Assembly (NCBI GenBank): GCA_964030475.1
Contig: CAXIPT010000012.1
Location: forward strand, 849,913-913,912
DNA from: Tethya wilhelma
Taxonomy: Eukaryota > Porifera > Demospongiae > Tethyida > Tethyidae
Length of the DNA: 64,000 bases
Reading direction: 5' to 3'
The position numbers were made by a program, and so were the translations under genes. The notes under the pieces are model-generated. The model searched no databases and was not told where the DNA came from. It saw only the letters and a program-made list of their open reading frames with translations. This document shows, one piece after another, positions 31,121 through 43,172 of the stretch (positions within the stretch are counted from its first letter, which is position 1; each line of letters starts with the position of its first letter).

Positions 31121-32698
31121 CACACCTCTTCTTCTTCATAATATTATACTATAAGCTACAATAGTTGTGATGCATATTGTACCATAATAAATTCTAATAA
31201 TTATTCACTAAAATGGTACCATGGTAACTTTGCTATGTGTTATAATATTATTGGCTATTGTGAGTGGCACCAGTCTATAGCAAAGTAATTGGCAGGAATT
31301 TCAACCAATAATGTAATAATTATTAAGCTATGCTGTATGCTGATCAGTTTTCAATGTATAAGAACTATTTATGATGAGGGATCAAAAATCATTCAGGTAA
31401 TACTAAAATCATAATATATAGTTCTCCTTTTGCTAAACTTCCTTTGTGAAATATTGGCTGCTTTATCATGCTTATAAGGCCAAGCTAGCAGTGTGTGTTG
31501 ATTCAGACAGCTCAAACCATTCGCATTTTACGCATCACTTTAATTTTTACCATACAAACTAGCTTCGTATGTAACAAAACGTGACCACACTGGCCTAATT
31601 CTTGTTAGGCTGTAATTCTTTAGTACACAGATTGTAGAGAATTTACCGCTGCTGTTTTTGTATTAAATAAATAATATTATTATAATTAATTAAATTTAAA
31701 TATTATTATTAAAGTATCTTTAATGGTTTCAAAGATATAGCCTGTTTGGTGCTGGCATATCAATTAGCCCGAATACCTATATACTTGGTAACTATACAGA
31801 CTATTATTCTACGAGTAACTAGCTTTCTTTACAAGTTTTGTAGCAGCTCAACGATCATGAATATTGCTTCTGTGAGCAGATGCAAGAGTTTGACATCATT
31901 ATTCTAACTGCCGCACCCACACATTTATTCTGTAGTGTCTTACAAGTGATTTTAGATACCCGGCAGGCTCACTCTTTCTTGTGCACTTCTTTTTCAATTC
32001 CAACAAGGAAGGCTGGGAACAAGGCAAAGAATAGACTTATGCACATGTGTATATGTACAACGATGATAACCTTTGAACTTTACCTACAAGATAGCTATTA
32101 TGTTGAATAAGTGCACAAATTTATATGCTGAATTTCTTTTCACTAATATTAATAAGGAACAAAGTTCTCATGAAAAGAACCTAAACTCTATCTGAGCTGA
32201 GAAGTCCATCCAGTTGATTGTCTAGGTGTTGAATGCGAAGAATGCGGAATGCGATAAACAAAGTGCACCTGAATTCTGTCGATGCTCTACGTAAATGTCA
32301 TATGATACGAAGGTGAGAGCGAGCATTAATTAGAAAGAATGCTAAACGGCTCGCATTGTTTGTATGGTGAGTTTTGTTTCACCAAGTTCCAAGAAGAGCG
32401 ACAAAGTACTTTTGATAAAATTATGTTGTTCAGGTTGGAGAGCTGAGCAGATTTGTCTATAAGTCTTAATTGTCCCATTTGAATTTTTTGTTCATGAGTT
32501 ATTTGTGCAAATGTGAGTGCCAACTCAGCTCAGGTAAGAGTTCACTATAGGTCATCAGTTGGCATCTGAATTGAATTTGTGATAGGTAGTTTTTTGTGTT
32601 CATATTTGTAACAGTTGCCTGTTTACTCAGGCAGGCCTTCAGTTAACATGCCTTACCTAAACATCATTCAGTCACTGTCACATCTCAGTAAATAATAC
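30805..32698. other. No recognisable gene; AT microsatellite
   Basis: An (AT)n run lies at about 31083-31120 and an N at 30985. A short open frame at 31880-32110 lacks any motif. The rest is AT-rich non-coding sequence. Confidence 0.4.
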
Positions 32699-32854
32699 TT
32701 AAGGGTCATTCCATGTGAGATCAACATGAAAAATGACAGACCCTCTTGGATTTCCTTGATAATTGGTACATGTGTAGAGGGTCCTAGGACATCAATCCAG
32801 TATGAATAATTTTGGTTGATATTGTATGGCTTCTGAGATATACGCAATTAAAGN

Positions 32855-32904
32855 GGGCTGCTGACGAAGGATGGGACATCCTGACAAGCACAAGGACCAC
32901 ATAA

Positions 32905-32936
<32 letters not shown>

Positions 32937-33039
32937 ACACACAACACAGATAACAAGTGGTCACCCGACGAAAGATGAGACATCTTGACGGGCTGCTGAC
33001 GAAGGATGGGACATCCTGACAAGCACAAGGACCACATAA

Positions 33040-33073
<34 letters not shown>

Positions 33074-33125
33074 ACACGGGCTGCTGACGAAGGATGGGAC
33101 ATCCTGACAAGCACAAGGACCACAT

Positions 33126-33166
<41 letters not shown>

Positions 33167-33262
33167 CACACGCACACACACAATGAGTGGTCACCCAACG
33201 AAAGATGAGACATCTTGATGGGCTGCTGACGAAGGATGGGACATCCTGACAAGCACAAGGAC
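32855..33262. repeat. Composite minisatellite with CA runs
   Basis: Units of GGGCTGCTGACGAAGGATGG...CAAGCACAAGGACCACATAA followed by (CA)n repeat about four times. Two of them are joined by GTGGTCACCC(G/A)ACGAAAGATG. The array begins right after an N (32854), so copy number and left border are unreliable. Cysteine- and valine-rich open frames here are translations of the repeat. From 33263 to 33947 no gene can be supported. Confidence 0.8.
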
Positions 33263-33947
33263 CGTGTAAAAACAAACTTGCAGTTACAGACAAAACACAC
33301 CAGTGATCTCAGAAAAAGCTTCTAGTAGCTAGCAAACTTATATATAGGTCATGAACACTCAGTGATGATCATGACACGGGAAGAAGTTGACTCCCACAGA
33401 TACCAGCTCTATTCTACATGCACGGTATAGATTTGACACAGTATGACCTACCTCATCGTGATTCAAACTTGTTCACCCAATAATAACTCCACAGTGGCAG
33501 TGAGTGACAGTGTCCATGAACGTACGTAGCTCAGCCTAGAGGCGTCTTCTTCAGTCCAAGGCTCTGATTTTTGAATCAAGTCCGCCAAAATTGTGGTTTG
33601 TGCTAATGCGCATGCGCAATTAATGAACTGACTACATTACAGAGTTTTACTCTAGCTCTGTATAGCTGATATAGCTCGATTGACTGTTTAACGCTAGCTT
33701 GACAATGTACTGTATGTGTATAGATGGTATACAGTCTAGATTTATATACACTTGTAGTGCTGTCCTCACTAATTTAATCACTTTTCTCAGTATGTTCAGA
33801 ATTCTTCGAAGTGTCTATAGTAAGTCTTTGACTCTTACAAGAACCAGCCCCGCCCTTCTCTTAGCTGAGCTGTTACAGCAGCTACCTGAACTTGAAGTTA
33901 TAGCACGGTTGGATTTAGACGTACAAATGGGAGTTATAAAGTCTCCA

Positions 33948-34192
33948 CATAAACGGTAAAGCCGTGTTCATCTAGCCTATAAGACGGGGAGACGCTGTTC
34001 GCCGTTCTGCACAGCAGCTAAGACGGCTGTACCGTATACGCATTTGTATGATATCATAATTATATTCATTCCACATAATGATATTCATGCATATCAACGG
34101 ATGTCCGTTTAGGTCCGAGTCCGTGAAAGTCCGTTCTGCACTCCGTTGGTTGACAAAAACGGCAATCTCGTTCTCTCCGTTTAACCGTGTAG
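33948..34192. promoter_or_regulatory. Right subterminal ACGG/CCGT cluster
   Basis: About 14 ACGG or CCGT tetramers in roughly 245 bases, mirroring the left cluster of the same transposon. A short open frame (33699-33959) ends inside it and is not assigned. Confidence 0.55.
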
Positions 34193-34204
34193 TTTTTCCT
34201 GTGT

Positions 34205-34700
34205 GGTACCAGTAGTCACGTGAGTGACGAACTGTTTTACGTAATTCAAGTTAGTTAGCAAGCCTGGGAGCGACCGCGAACAGAACAGAACAAAAGAACG
34301 CACCCTACCATTTGCTTGTTCAAAGTCATTTCTTGTGTGCCAAGAGTTAAGATGTACTTCCCAAACAGCCTTTGTGATCGTCGCTTTCGTTTTGTACCTT
34401 GGTTTGGTCAGACTGAAAGATCGAGACTGGACACAGAACCAAAATGCTGATTCAGAGAGACTGCCATTTATCTGTTGCTTCTTGGACTATCTTTGGAGAC
34501 TACTGGCTGCTTTTGTCTTGTCTATTCAAATTGTCTTCTATGTCTAGCTTACTCAGAGCTCGTAGATACGCAAAATTTTTTGCCAACATCAACTGACTGG
34601 AACACGTGCGTGACGCATTTTAGATAAAGCATGTAATGCTGAGTAGGCTCACGTCTACCAGACGTCTACCCTGTATGTCACTCACGTGACTACTGGTACC
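34205..34700. mobile_element. 496-bp nested element with perfect 23-bp inverted ends
   Basis: GGTACCAGTAGTCACGTGAG opens it and the exact complement closes it. It interrupts the right inverted repeat of the large transposon (between GCCTGG and CACAGG of the uninterrupted left end), so it arrived later. Possible TA target sites are ambiguous because the ends are palindromic (GGTACC). The interior has a short open piece (FPNSLCDRRFRFVPWFGQT) that I cannot identify. Confidence 0.75.
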
Positions 34701-34939
34701 AGGCTCTCTCCTTCCTTATTTTCGAAGAAAATATTCGTGAAGGAGCAGCCTGGGAACGAGGCTAGTCTCATATATAGATTTGGCTGACTTAGTTTGTCGA
34801 AAAATGTAGTATATGAAGAATGGAGCTCAAGGACACCATCACAGATTTGGCTTATTGATCATACAAATTATTGTTTCAGATACCCAAAACACCCATCTTT
34901 CATTAAGATTACTAGGGGTACTCTCAATCACCTTAGCAG

Positions 34940-35520
34940 GGCTAGCTATTAAGGCAAAGTAAATATAGACTGTATAGGTCTTCCATTGTCATGTTGGTGC
35001 ATGAATAGGTGGAACTCCACAAAATATGAGCAAGACAACTGGTAATGGCTTATTAGGTACTTATATCTACAAATCAGCAACAGTTGCTGTCGAAAGTTAT
35101 GAGGGGCAGGGACTGTCCTGCATCCGAATCTCGAAAGCACTTCAACCAGCTATGATTGCAACTTGAAATCAAAGATACAGAGGTTCTCTGACAACACTTG
35201 ATTCATACTCTGTCACACTGTCTGGAAAAGTTTCCATCAGAATCTTGTCAGAAATGTCTGAAACACAGACATGAGCATTTAACAGCAGGACTAATGTGGA
35301 GAAGGCTACTCATATGGGAAGAACCCCCAAGACAATGTAGCCATGGGTTTGGTAGAATGCTCATGCCTAGCTGGGGATGCATTACTGATGTTAGAAGGAC
35401 TTATCCATCAAAAGCTCTTTATCTTGAAGCCTGTTATCATGTCTCTGGACACACCACCTTGGTCAAATGCTATCTCTCCACTAAATTCAATTTGGAGGGG
35501 GTACTCTGATGCAACTATAT
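34940..35520 (-). pseudogene. HECT-domain fragment
   Basis: Read on the minus strand: YPLQIEFSGEIAFDQGGVSR, then (next frame) SVMHPQLGMSILP, then RFGCRTVPAPHNFRQQLLLI. The PLxVxFxGExAxDxGGVxRD start is the N-terminal signature of HECT-type ubiquitin-ligase domains. The last piece matches the region between the lobes as seen in HECT-like proteins of invertebrates. The catalytic cysteine lobe is not visible. At least two frameshifts and a stop are present. It lies just outside the right end of the large transposon and could be host or mobile-element derived. Confidence 0.55.
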
Positions 35521-36130
35521 CATCTGAATAAAGATCCAGTACATTCTGATACAACTGACTTCACCTTACATTGTTCTACTCAACCAGGATGGTGTAGATT
35601 TGCAATGGCAAATTCTTCACATCTCTGTGTAGCTGTATGTTGATCAGATGTACAAAACCCAACCAAGTTTGATGGTTGACCTCTGTAGTTTCACCTATGC
35701 ATAAAGCTGAATAGATGCTATAGGTTCAACTATGCTGCAAAAATTAATGACTTCAGGTGTCAATGAAACTTCTGGCTTGCTTGTGCTCGCCCCAAAGATG
35801 CTTTGCATCGCCTAGTTATATGATTTGTACCTTTAATGGGAATAGCTCAGCTGGAATAATTACAGAGCATGCTAGCTAATTCTCAAAATTTTCTTTGCCT
35901 CATGACCCCATAGAAGGCAAGTCATGCATGAGCAAGACTAAAATATCTTTCTACACCTATTATGTACATGCACTGTAAATGTAATGTATTGTGAAATACA
36001 TTGTACATACTAAAAGGAAATTGGGTTTGAATTCTTGGTCACAAACTCGTTTTGCCTCACAGTACCGTACCAAGAATGACATACATACATAATTATCATA
36101 ATTTTTACTGTGTACATATACATGTACACT
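35521..36130. other. No recognisable gene
   Basis: AT-rich sequence, possibly upstream parts of the HECT fragment on the minus strand (35560-35660 is partly open), but no motif supports it. Confidence 0.35.
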
Positions 36131-37111
36131 AGTAAAAAAAACATTGGAAATGTAATGAGACACAGGAATGGCTAAATCATAAAAACAAGCAAACACGATG
36201 GAATGGCTGTGTGAGTATGTGCAGAACTCTTCCTGTATGGGCTGCATGTAACACACTCAGTGTAGTTAAGGATGCCTCAAATTTTAAGGGAGTTAAGCCG
36301 AAATAATTAAAGGTTTACCCCTTCGTTTTTAACTATACTTGGTTATTAGAAGACCAAACTTGATAACAACCGTATTCTTATTGTATTGGATATAAATTGC
36401 AAAAATGAAAATGAAATAATACTTGTGGGCATGGCTATAGACAAAATAGATACTGCTGTGAATGCAGAGCTGAATGTTTATTGACTATTTTTGTCTATCT
36501 AGTACATCTTAACTATAATTAAAATATTAGATCTTCCTGGAAATTGGAGTACCCGTCATTAATTAATGAGCAATAATCAATATGCACAAATAGGTGTGCA
36601 ATATTTAGAAAGAGGCATATTACTCACCTAATAATGTTTGTGAGAGCAAGTTTCCAAGCAGATTCTAAGATAAATACAATATTTTGACAAAACATATCAT
36701 TGTGAAAATAAATATCCAGCTCTGCATGATTGTGTTATAAAGAGGATATCTTCCTGTCCAACCCCTGTGNGCCTGGCTTCAGTAAGCAAATGTGGGGGGG
36801 GCAAGGACCCTCCAACCTTCATTTTGGGGGGGCAGTTGCCCCCTCTGCCCCCCCTGTTCCGCCGCCCCTGCTGTGGGTAACATGACATTCACACTTGAAA
36901 TTATTGTAAAGTTTTGGTGAATACAATAAAATCCTGTAGTGATATGCAAACTAATAAATTGTACATTATCAGGCTATTTTAAAAGTTGAGGCAGCCTTAA
37001 CTCCACTAAGTACTAGTCTCTCATTTTGCCCACAAGGAGAATTCCTTACACACTCTAGCTACATAACAGCCATTCTATTTTGTTTGCTTTCTTATTACAA
37101 TTTAGCCATTC
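36131..37111. repeat. Family A palindrome, copy 2, split by a TTAA element
   Basis: Left arm 36131-36265 and right arm 37001-37111 match the arms of the other family A palindromes. Between them sits a separate 727-base element. Confidence 0.7.
36270..36996. mobile_element. 727-bp element at a TTAA site
   Basis: The ends GGATGCCTCAAATTTTAA and TTAAAAGTTGAGGCAGCC are imperfect inverted repeats. TTAA flanks both (36266-36269 and 36997-37000), as expected for piggyBac or Kolobok-type elements. It contains a C/G-rich block (CCCCCCTGTTCCGCCGCCCC) and an N at 36770. No transposase is present, so it is non-autonomous. Confidence 0.75.
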
Positions 37112-37399
37112 TACCCAACGGGAGATCTGCTGACTGCACTGGTCCTATAGGGTCCCTCTCTTGGACAGTAATATTTATTGACTACGCTACAGATGATCAC
37201 ATGCTACAAAGTGTACATGTCTGCTATCCTTACATGTAGCCATCTCAATTAAAAAGCACACTTCTCTAGCTGCCATTTGATACCTAGAAAGTTTGCAGTA
37301 TATCTCAAAATGCTTCTTGATTTTGCTATGTTATTTTTGGGACAAGTAATAATTCTAAAAAGTAAGAAGGCTCGCTAAAACTGTACCGTTTAAGCAAAC

Positions 37400-38262
37400 A
37401 ACATTATTTAGTATTCATGTGGAAGATAATCTTTTTGCTCTTTTATTCACACCACATAGTTGTTTTATTGAAACTATATTTGCACCAGATGGACATTTTT
37501 TTCCAGGTAAAACTGGTGACACCAAATGTAATTGGTCAAATGTAGACTTCTTGGCTGTTTTAGCTGTAAAACATGATGAAATCTCACTTAGAAGAGCTAA
37601 GGGCATGGTATGGTGTTCCTAAAAGTACAATTACTTTCTATGTACATGGCAAAGCTGCAGTTAGCAATAAACTAGGACCTCAAAGTAGAAGCCAAGTTGG
37701 TGGAATATATTGTTCACATGAGTAAAATTGTTTACAGATACACAATAGAACAGATAGTGGAAGTAGTTAAATGATAGATATAGAGATGGTTATTCAAACT
37801 GATTTACACTTGCAAAGCCCGGAAGGAAGTGGTGGTGACTGTTCAGAAAATGTCACCCAAAAACCTAAGTGTTGTACACCAAAATGTATTAGAGCATGGT
37901 TTGTGGGGTTTGAACAATTTTTGCTCTTACACATGTTAAACGATTAGCTACAGGCAATCTGGAATGCAGATGAATCTGGTGAAATTCTAAAGATTTACAC
38001 AATATCACAGGAAACAGTAAAGATTAAATAACTTGTCTATGTGCTGTCAATGCTGCACGGGAAATAATACCACTTATACATGTTTTTGGTGGTAAACGCT
38101 TTCACTTCAGTCCAATGAATGTGTCCCGGGGGCATGTTCACCCAATGGTTGGATGAAGACGGAAATCTTCTGTGGTTGGTTGGCAAACCATTTTGCCCAT
38201 AAGTTTACTGCATTACTGCTTGTTGATGAGCTGCACAAACTTGCAGAGAAAATGAAAGTTTA
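37400..38262 (+). pseudogene. Pogo/Tc5-like transposase fragment
   Basis: Pieces in order: YGVPKSTITFYVHGKAAVSN (HTH_psq-type region), YTIEQIVEVVK, QAIWNADESGEI (first catalytic Asp context), CAVNAARE, IPLIHVFGGKRFHF and TALLLVDEL. This is the order seen in DDE_1 transposases, where an FxGKR motif follows the first Asp. Several frames are needed and the second half is missing, so it is dead. No inverted ends could be matched. An open frame at 37419-37622 is upstream and has no motif. Confidence 0.6.
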
Positions 38263-38332
38263 GAATGATATTAAAAAGTATACTATATGATTTGGAAGCC
38301 CCTAAGAATAGCTATAGATAGTTATTATTATT

Positions 38333-38600
38333 ACAAGTACAAAAAACATTAGAAATGTAATGCAAACATAGGAATGGCCAAATCATAAAAAGTGAGCAAA
38401 CAAGATAGGAATGGTTGTTAGATTGAGTGAGTTCATTTCACTGTGTCACCTTATGTTCATATCCCTACTAAGCTCAATGACATTGTAGACACAGGAACGA
38501 ACTCGCTCAATCTAACAACCATTCCTATCTTGTTTGCTCACTTTTTATGATTTGGCCATTCCTATGTTTGCATTACATTTCTAATGTTTTTTGTACTTGT
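38333..38600. repeat. Family A palindrome, copy 3 (best preserved)
   Basis: Two arms of about 103 bases are nearly perfect inverted copies (ACAAGTACAAAAAACATTAG ... complement), around a spacer of roughly 65 bases. Confidence 0.85.
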
Positions 38601-38864
38601 TTGTTCTATTTTTTTCGAATAATGTTTATAATATCAGTTGAATTTAGTCTTTATAACCTGAGCAGAGAACTTGCCAACAGGCCTCAGCCTCACATCATTC
38701 ACAGCTCAGAAACTCTGAAATCCCAAGCTGAAAACGTGTATTTATGTCTGACAATTGTATGTGTGTCTTGTTAGCTAAAGATAACTTCCCTACTGAAGAA
38801 CTGAACACAGAGAACGAGAGGATAGGACAGAACCAGGCACTGATGCAGTGCTTGCAATTTGCAA

Positions 38865-39366
38865 TAGATTCCAAATAACGCCCACTTAAATATATATGGA
38901 AAGGGTCGTTAGGCTTGCTAGCTTATGAATAATGTATGAGTTTAAGAAATTAATGGCTGCCATATGGAGAAGGCGCTTTTCGCCTTGTATCTAGCGACTC
39001 AATGAGAGACACAAAAAACCGATGGCAAAAGCGATTGAAGACAAAGAAACCAAGTTTATTAGTTCAAGAATCAGCTTCTAAGAGTGAGTGGTCTCTGAGA
39101 AAACTCTTGCCAACATAGAAGAATAAGAAGAAGAAGAAGAAGAAGATGGAGAAAATTGGAGGTTTGGCATACTTTAGTTTGATACTTTAGCGATGGTTTT
39201 AGGCTATGTTTTTAGGCTCAATAGAAAGAGAAAAGGCTAAATAGTAGCTTAAGAAGCCTTTTAGTGCCAAGCGCTCAGTTTTTGCAGAGTTATTTGCGTG
39301 AATATTTGTATTGCGCTAATGGGGCATCCGTGCCATTCCTATGTACCCAGTACTACCGTACTGGGA

Positions 39367-39402
<36 letters not shown>

Positions 39403-39410
39403 ATTGCTTT
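38865..39410. repeat. Inverted copy of the 28600-28990 repeat plus (ATT)n
   Basis: The match ends at CCCAGTACTACCGTACTGGG, followed by an ATT run (39366-39400) and AATATTGCTTTACAGC, similar to the tail region of the LINE at 8.1 kb. A GAAGAAGAAG run lies at 39120-39150. Confidence 0.65.
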
Positions 39411-40541
39411 ACAGCATGTGGACATATATAAGTACAAACGAGTGAGAATTGGTGAGATATGATACAGTGAACAAAGTTAGCAAGTTCTCAGTTGATTGCG
39501 TTGAAGTGCTTTTGCATTAGTAGGTGTGCTGCATGCTATTCCATCATTAAAGGCTGGTTGACCAGGATTGCCATGCTAAAGAAAAGGGGGATTTTACAAA
39601 GAAAAGCACCAGCCCAAAGACACTACCTATTCAACAAAATGGGCTCTATGTAACTACAGAGACCCAGTGCAACAGTGAAACTTACATTCAGATGGCGAAA
39701 TAGTTTTAGCTAGAGGAGTATTATAAACCAATGTTAACATTGTGTGCACAATAGACACCTAATTTGATAAATTGTGTTCATATCTATCTTGGCAATTGAG
39801 ATCGCTGTATTTGCCTTTTATTGCCTTTCTCCTTAACCATGTATTATTGTTCGGAAGTCAGGTGCGACAAGTCAAGTAAAGGATTCGTTTCTTGTCATTC
39901 AGTGGAAGCAGTTCTTAATGAAGTTGGATATCAAAAAAATGGTTGTTAATTTGTTTGCATCATTCATTGTTCTTTAATGCACCTTTTACAGATGGGTGTA
40001 CTAAATTTTTTTACTATGCTAGAAGTTTTATTATTAATAAAAATATACCTTCTAGACAGCCTAGATTGACTAGCAAGCAAATGCAAGTAGAACCTATAAT
40101 AATTTTTTTATTATTATACAACAATTGTGATCTAGCTATTGTTTCTGATATTGAATTATACCCCTGTGAAAATAGATGCCGAAGTAGTAATAATTTCTAT
40201 CTGATGACTGAGTGTAGTGAACGTCACCACTACAAAGGTAATAATATTTGTGGCATACTAATTAGATTTACTATGTATGGTGCACTAACCAGTCAGTCTC
40301 AAGTAAGAAGAAAAGAACGATCACAGCAAGTGGTCAGTAAATCTTTATGTACACTAGCATGGACATCCTGTAAGAGATGTTAGCCATTAACCATAATTAA
40401 TGGCTATTTAGTAGCATGTAAAACGTGATCATGCATGAATCCTAGATATAGTCTGGTATAACCAGACCCTTACCCGCTCGTGGGAAAAGGTCTGGCCTAA
40501 CGTGTATACCTAATTGCATGGCCAGGAATGCTCAGGTGCAA
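39411..40541. other. No confident gene
   Basis: The + strand frame 39943-40383 is open for 146 codons but lacks any motif, and codon use is dominated by AT-rich triplets. A piece at 39845-39935 (YCSEVRCDKSSKGFVSCHSV) could be coding. Neither is strong enough to call. Confidence 0.3.
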
Positions 40542-40784
40542 GGATGGGACCAGCAATTTTGAGTGCTATTTTATGCTAAACTAAAGGCTCATATCTCTAA
40601 AGCTATAGTACCCATTTAAACCAAACCTTTTCTATAATGGTAATGGTATAATGGTAGGGTCTTGATCACTCCTATGTTGTCTAAGTCTGCCACAAACCTC
40701 CTAGATGACAAGATACAATCATCAGGAAGATCTTACTCAAAGTGGTATCCAATTGCAAGACGAACAAGAAATTAAGACCCCAAG

Positions 40785-41458
40785 ACATTTACACTGAGAG
40801 ATGTGAATATTTCTACTAGAGTCACTTGTGATCAGCTAATGGATGTGATTAAGTCGCAGCTCAGCAGTGACCTTGTCAAAGATTTCGATGTTGGATAGTA
40901 TGATGGCTCGACTGTTATGAGTTTAAGGAGTACTGAAGATCTGGGCGATATATGGGTTGTTTAAAGCGTGGTGGAAAGGTCAGAAAGAAACAGGAATTTG
41001 ATGAATCTGAGTCTGATGAGGATATACAAAGGAAGTCTGCAAAGAAAAAAACAGCTAAGTCTGATAGGGAGAAAAAAGTCAAAGAAACGATCAAGAAGCT
41101 CCATAGAATCCAGTATACCCAGATTCAGTAACGTATTTAGACTTATATGAACACCAGCAACTTCCACCAAAGCTTAGAAACTCCTACCAATTCCATGCTT
41201 GTAAAAGCTGGTAATAGTGAGAAACCTAAAGGAAAAGACTCGTCAATGACTGAAGCTTTGACTCAGATGGCCAAGGAGATTTTGAATGCATTGTCTCCTG
41301 CTAGTACACCCCGTGGTAGACCTCACGTTTTCAGTCCTGGGAGGCTGATTGAAGCTCGATGCAAGTGCTTCAAACAGCTCAGTGAGCTTAAATCTACAGT
41401 ATTTGAGGAGTACCAGACTGAAAAGAATGCTGTAATGGACAATCTTAAAAAGTTGTAA
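40785..41458 (+). pseudogene. Partner gene of the mariner-like element (unknown domain)
   Basis: One frame reads TLRDVNISTRVTCDQLMDVI, LVKDFDVG, a TAG, YDGSTVMSLRSTEDLGDIW, GGKVRKKQEFDESESDEDIQ, another pair of stops near 41130, then EILNALSPASTPRGR and EARCKCFKQLSELKSTVFEE, ending at TAA 41458. Two or three stops interrupt an otherwise continuous coding sequence. The N-terminal part (TLRDV...DVGY..G..V..RS.EDL..IW) and the C-terminal coiled-coil-like ARCKCFKQLSELK form a pattern that recurs with transposases in invertebrates, but I know no named function. It converges on the transposase gene. Confidence 0.5.
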
Positions 41459-41848
41459 TTTAATTGCTACTAGTATACACATGTAAAAACAAACAGCATA
41501 GAACAAGCATGACATTGTGTATTGTCTACTTTAGCACATCAGTTACAAATATCCACAGTGTTCAACAAAGTTTATACAATCTTCACTGGCTATCATTCCA
41601 AATGCAGCAGTGAGAATAGCTCTGGGACAACTGCATATTTGAAATAATGTATCATTTTCTTGTAGAATTGACTTCACTTTGACAAAAACTAGTTCTGCAG
41701 GGTTGAGGTCGGGTGAGTAAGGAGGTAAAAAGTGAGGTGTGCTCCTGTGCTTTCAATTAGGTGAACAACTGGGTCTACATGGTGAATAGAAGCATTATCC
41801 AATACGACCACTGAAAATTGGTTAATTCCAAGAGTAGTGGCACCAAAT

Positions 41849-42740
41849 ATTATTATTATTATTAATATTGTACACATGGTAATACGACAATAGTTAAGAC
41901 ATTGAGAAACAATGAGTGTATTCTGAGTGTCAGTTAACTAGACAGGCGTACTGAAGGTCAACCTGATTAAACAGGCAGCCTGGACAAACAAACAAAAAGC
42001 AATGGTTGCTAAGTCTTGCTACGTGTACGTGAAGCAACTGGGCCTGGTGTAATGGGTTCCCATTTAGCATTCCTACGATAAATTGTGATTCCAGGAGTTC
42101 CATTGCATTCATTATACTGCACCATACGAGAGCACGAGACATCAAGCTCAGAGTCACTACTAGAGTCTGAGGTAGCCTGGAGTGGAGACTGCTTACATCT
42201 TCTCGACTTCTTGACAGGAGTCCACTCCTCTGTTCCATCAGTCTCTGTATACTTCACCCCAGATACACCAATCCTCTTTACAGAATTACAGGTTGTCAAG
42301 TCTATAGTCCGAGCGTGTGGTGGTGAACAATCAGATGGCTTGGTGCAAGGAATTGGTTTAGCAGAATAAGTAGCTGGTTTGATATTTTCCTGTAAGCTCT
42401 CAAGATGGGCAGTAATTGGAGTTGATGAAGCTGGATTGGATTTCATGGAAGGTTTGAGCTTGCTTGCAGTTGAATGGGCCTCAATTAGCCTCCCTGATCT
42501 CTGGAAGGTTGAGCCTTAGCCTTTCTCCTTCTCTTCTTTCTTGGCTTAGCATTAACATTTTCAGGGCTCAGGGAGAAGAAGGACACTGAGAATCCTCCAT
42601 TGGTTTGTCTTGCTGTCCATTGGGCAGTATCTAGTAGAAGTCCTTTGCTATGCATACAGACAAAGGCATACCAGACTTCTGCAACTTAGCATATGAGCTC
42701 TCTAAGACAGAGACAACAATTTCAGCCATCTTTTTTTTTT
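41849..42740 (-). mobile_element. ORF1-only retroelement inserted in the transposase, with AAT tail
   Basis: On the minus strand the insert begins after a poly-A run with MAEIVVSVLESS, continues TNGGFSVSFFS, KKRRRRKAKAQP, and (42446-42009) SSDSELDVSC and NGTPGITIYRRNAKWEPITP, and ends in an (AAT)n run at 41849-41868. The protein matches the ORF at 29.83-30.80 kb. No reverse transcriptase lies between the ORF and the tail. Several stops and frame changes are present in the first part. It looks like a non-autonomous or internally deleted LINE relative. Confidence 0.5.
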
Positions 42741-42934
42741 TTTTTTTTTAGTATTCCTTGCCAAATTGTTCCCCATTGATTAAATCTTTAGTTATGTAAA
42801 GATCCTGCAGTCCATAACAGTCATGATAGGTATGGCAAAATATCTGATCCCTCGGACGAGTAGTCTTTTCTCAACAGGACGTACATGTATCTCGCTTACT
42901 ATGCCCATACTTTCTCATACTCTTCCTTTTATCN

Positions 42935-42988
<54 letters not shown>

Positions 42989-43172
42989 TATTCCTTGCCA
43001 AATTGTTCCCCATTGATTGAATCTTTAGTTATGTAAAGATCCTGCAGTCCATAACAGTCATGATAGGTATGGCAAAATATCTGATCCCTCGGACCAGTAG
43101 TCTTTTCTCAACAGGACGTACATGTACCTCGCTTACTATACCCATACTTTCTCATACTCTTCCTTTTATCAT
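42736..43172. repeat. Tandem duplication around poly-T and an N
   Basis: About 180 bases (ATTCCTTGCCAAATTGTTCC to CTCTTCCTTTTATC) occur at 42750-42933 and 42988-43172, almost identical. They are separated by N (42934) and a run of about 52 T. This is more likely an assembly overlap than biology. Confidence 0.7.

Larger units (their letters stand above)
23325..34764. mobile_element. Large TIR transposon with 9-bp target duplication (about 11.4 kb)
   Basis: The left end (23325) starts TAGCCTCGTTCACAGGCT and the right end (34764, read inward) starts TAGCCTCGTTCCCAGGCT. The first 66 bases match with two mismatches, and similarity resumes (CACAGGAAAAAC, GGTTAAACGGA) beyond a later insertion in the right end. 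The direct repeat GTCTCATAT flanks both ends (23316-23324 and 34765-34773). Each terminus can fold into a hairpin (AGGCTC...GAGCCT arms). Inside both ends lie dense ACGG/CCGT clusters. The interior holds a minus-strand gene with RAG1-like zinc motifs plus several nested repeats. Four N characters lie inside, so the length is nominal. The superfamily is not certain; 9-bp duplications occur in Mutator-like and a few other groups. Confidence 0.75.

Noticed and set aside
32792..33300. Cysteine/valine-rich open frames on the minus strand
   Set aside because: They are translations of a CA-rich minisatellite; frames repeat with the repeat and no independent motif exists.
35198..35531. Plus-strand open frames of 60-100 codons
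   Set aside because: The minus strand carries the HECT signature in the same place; the plus frames are shadows.
39943..40383. 146-codon open frame
   Set aside because: No motif, no convincing splice partners and very AT-rich codons; left unannotated as a gene.
42823..43020. Frame ending in a long phenylalanine run
   Set aside because: Translation of the poly-T run next to an N; an assembly artefact.
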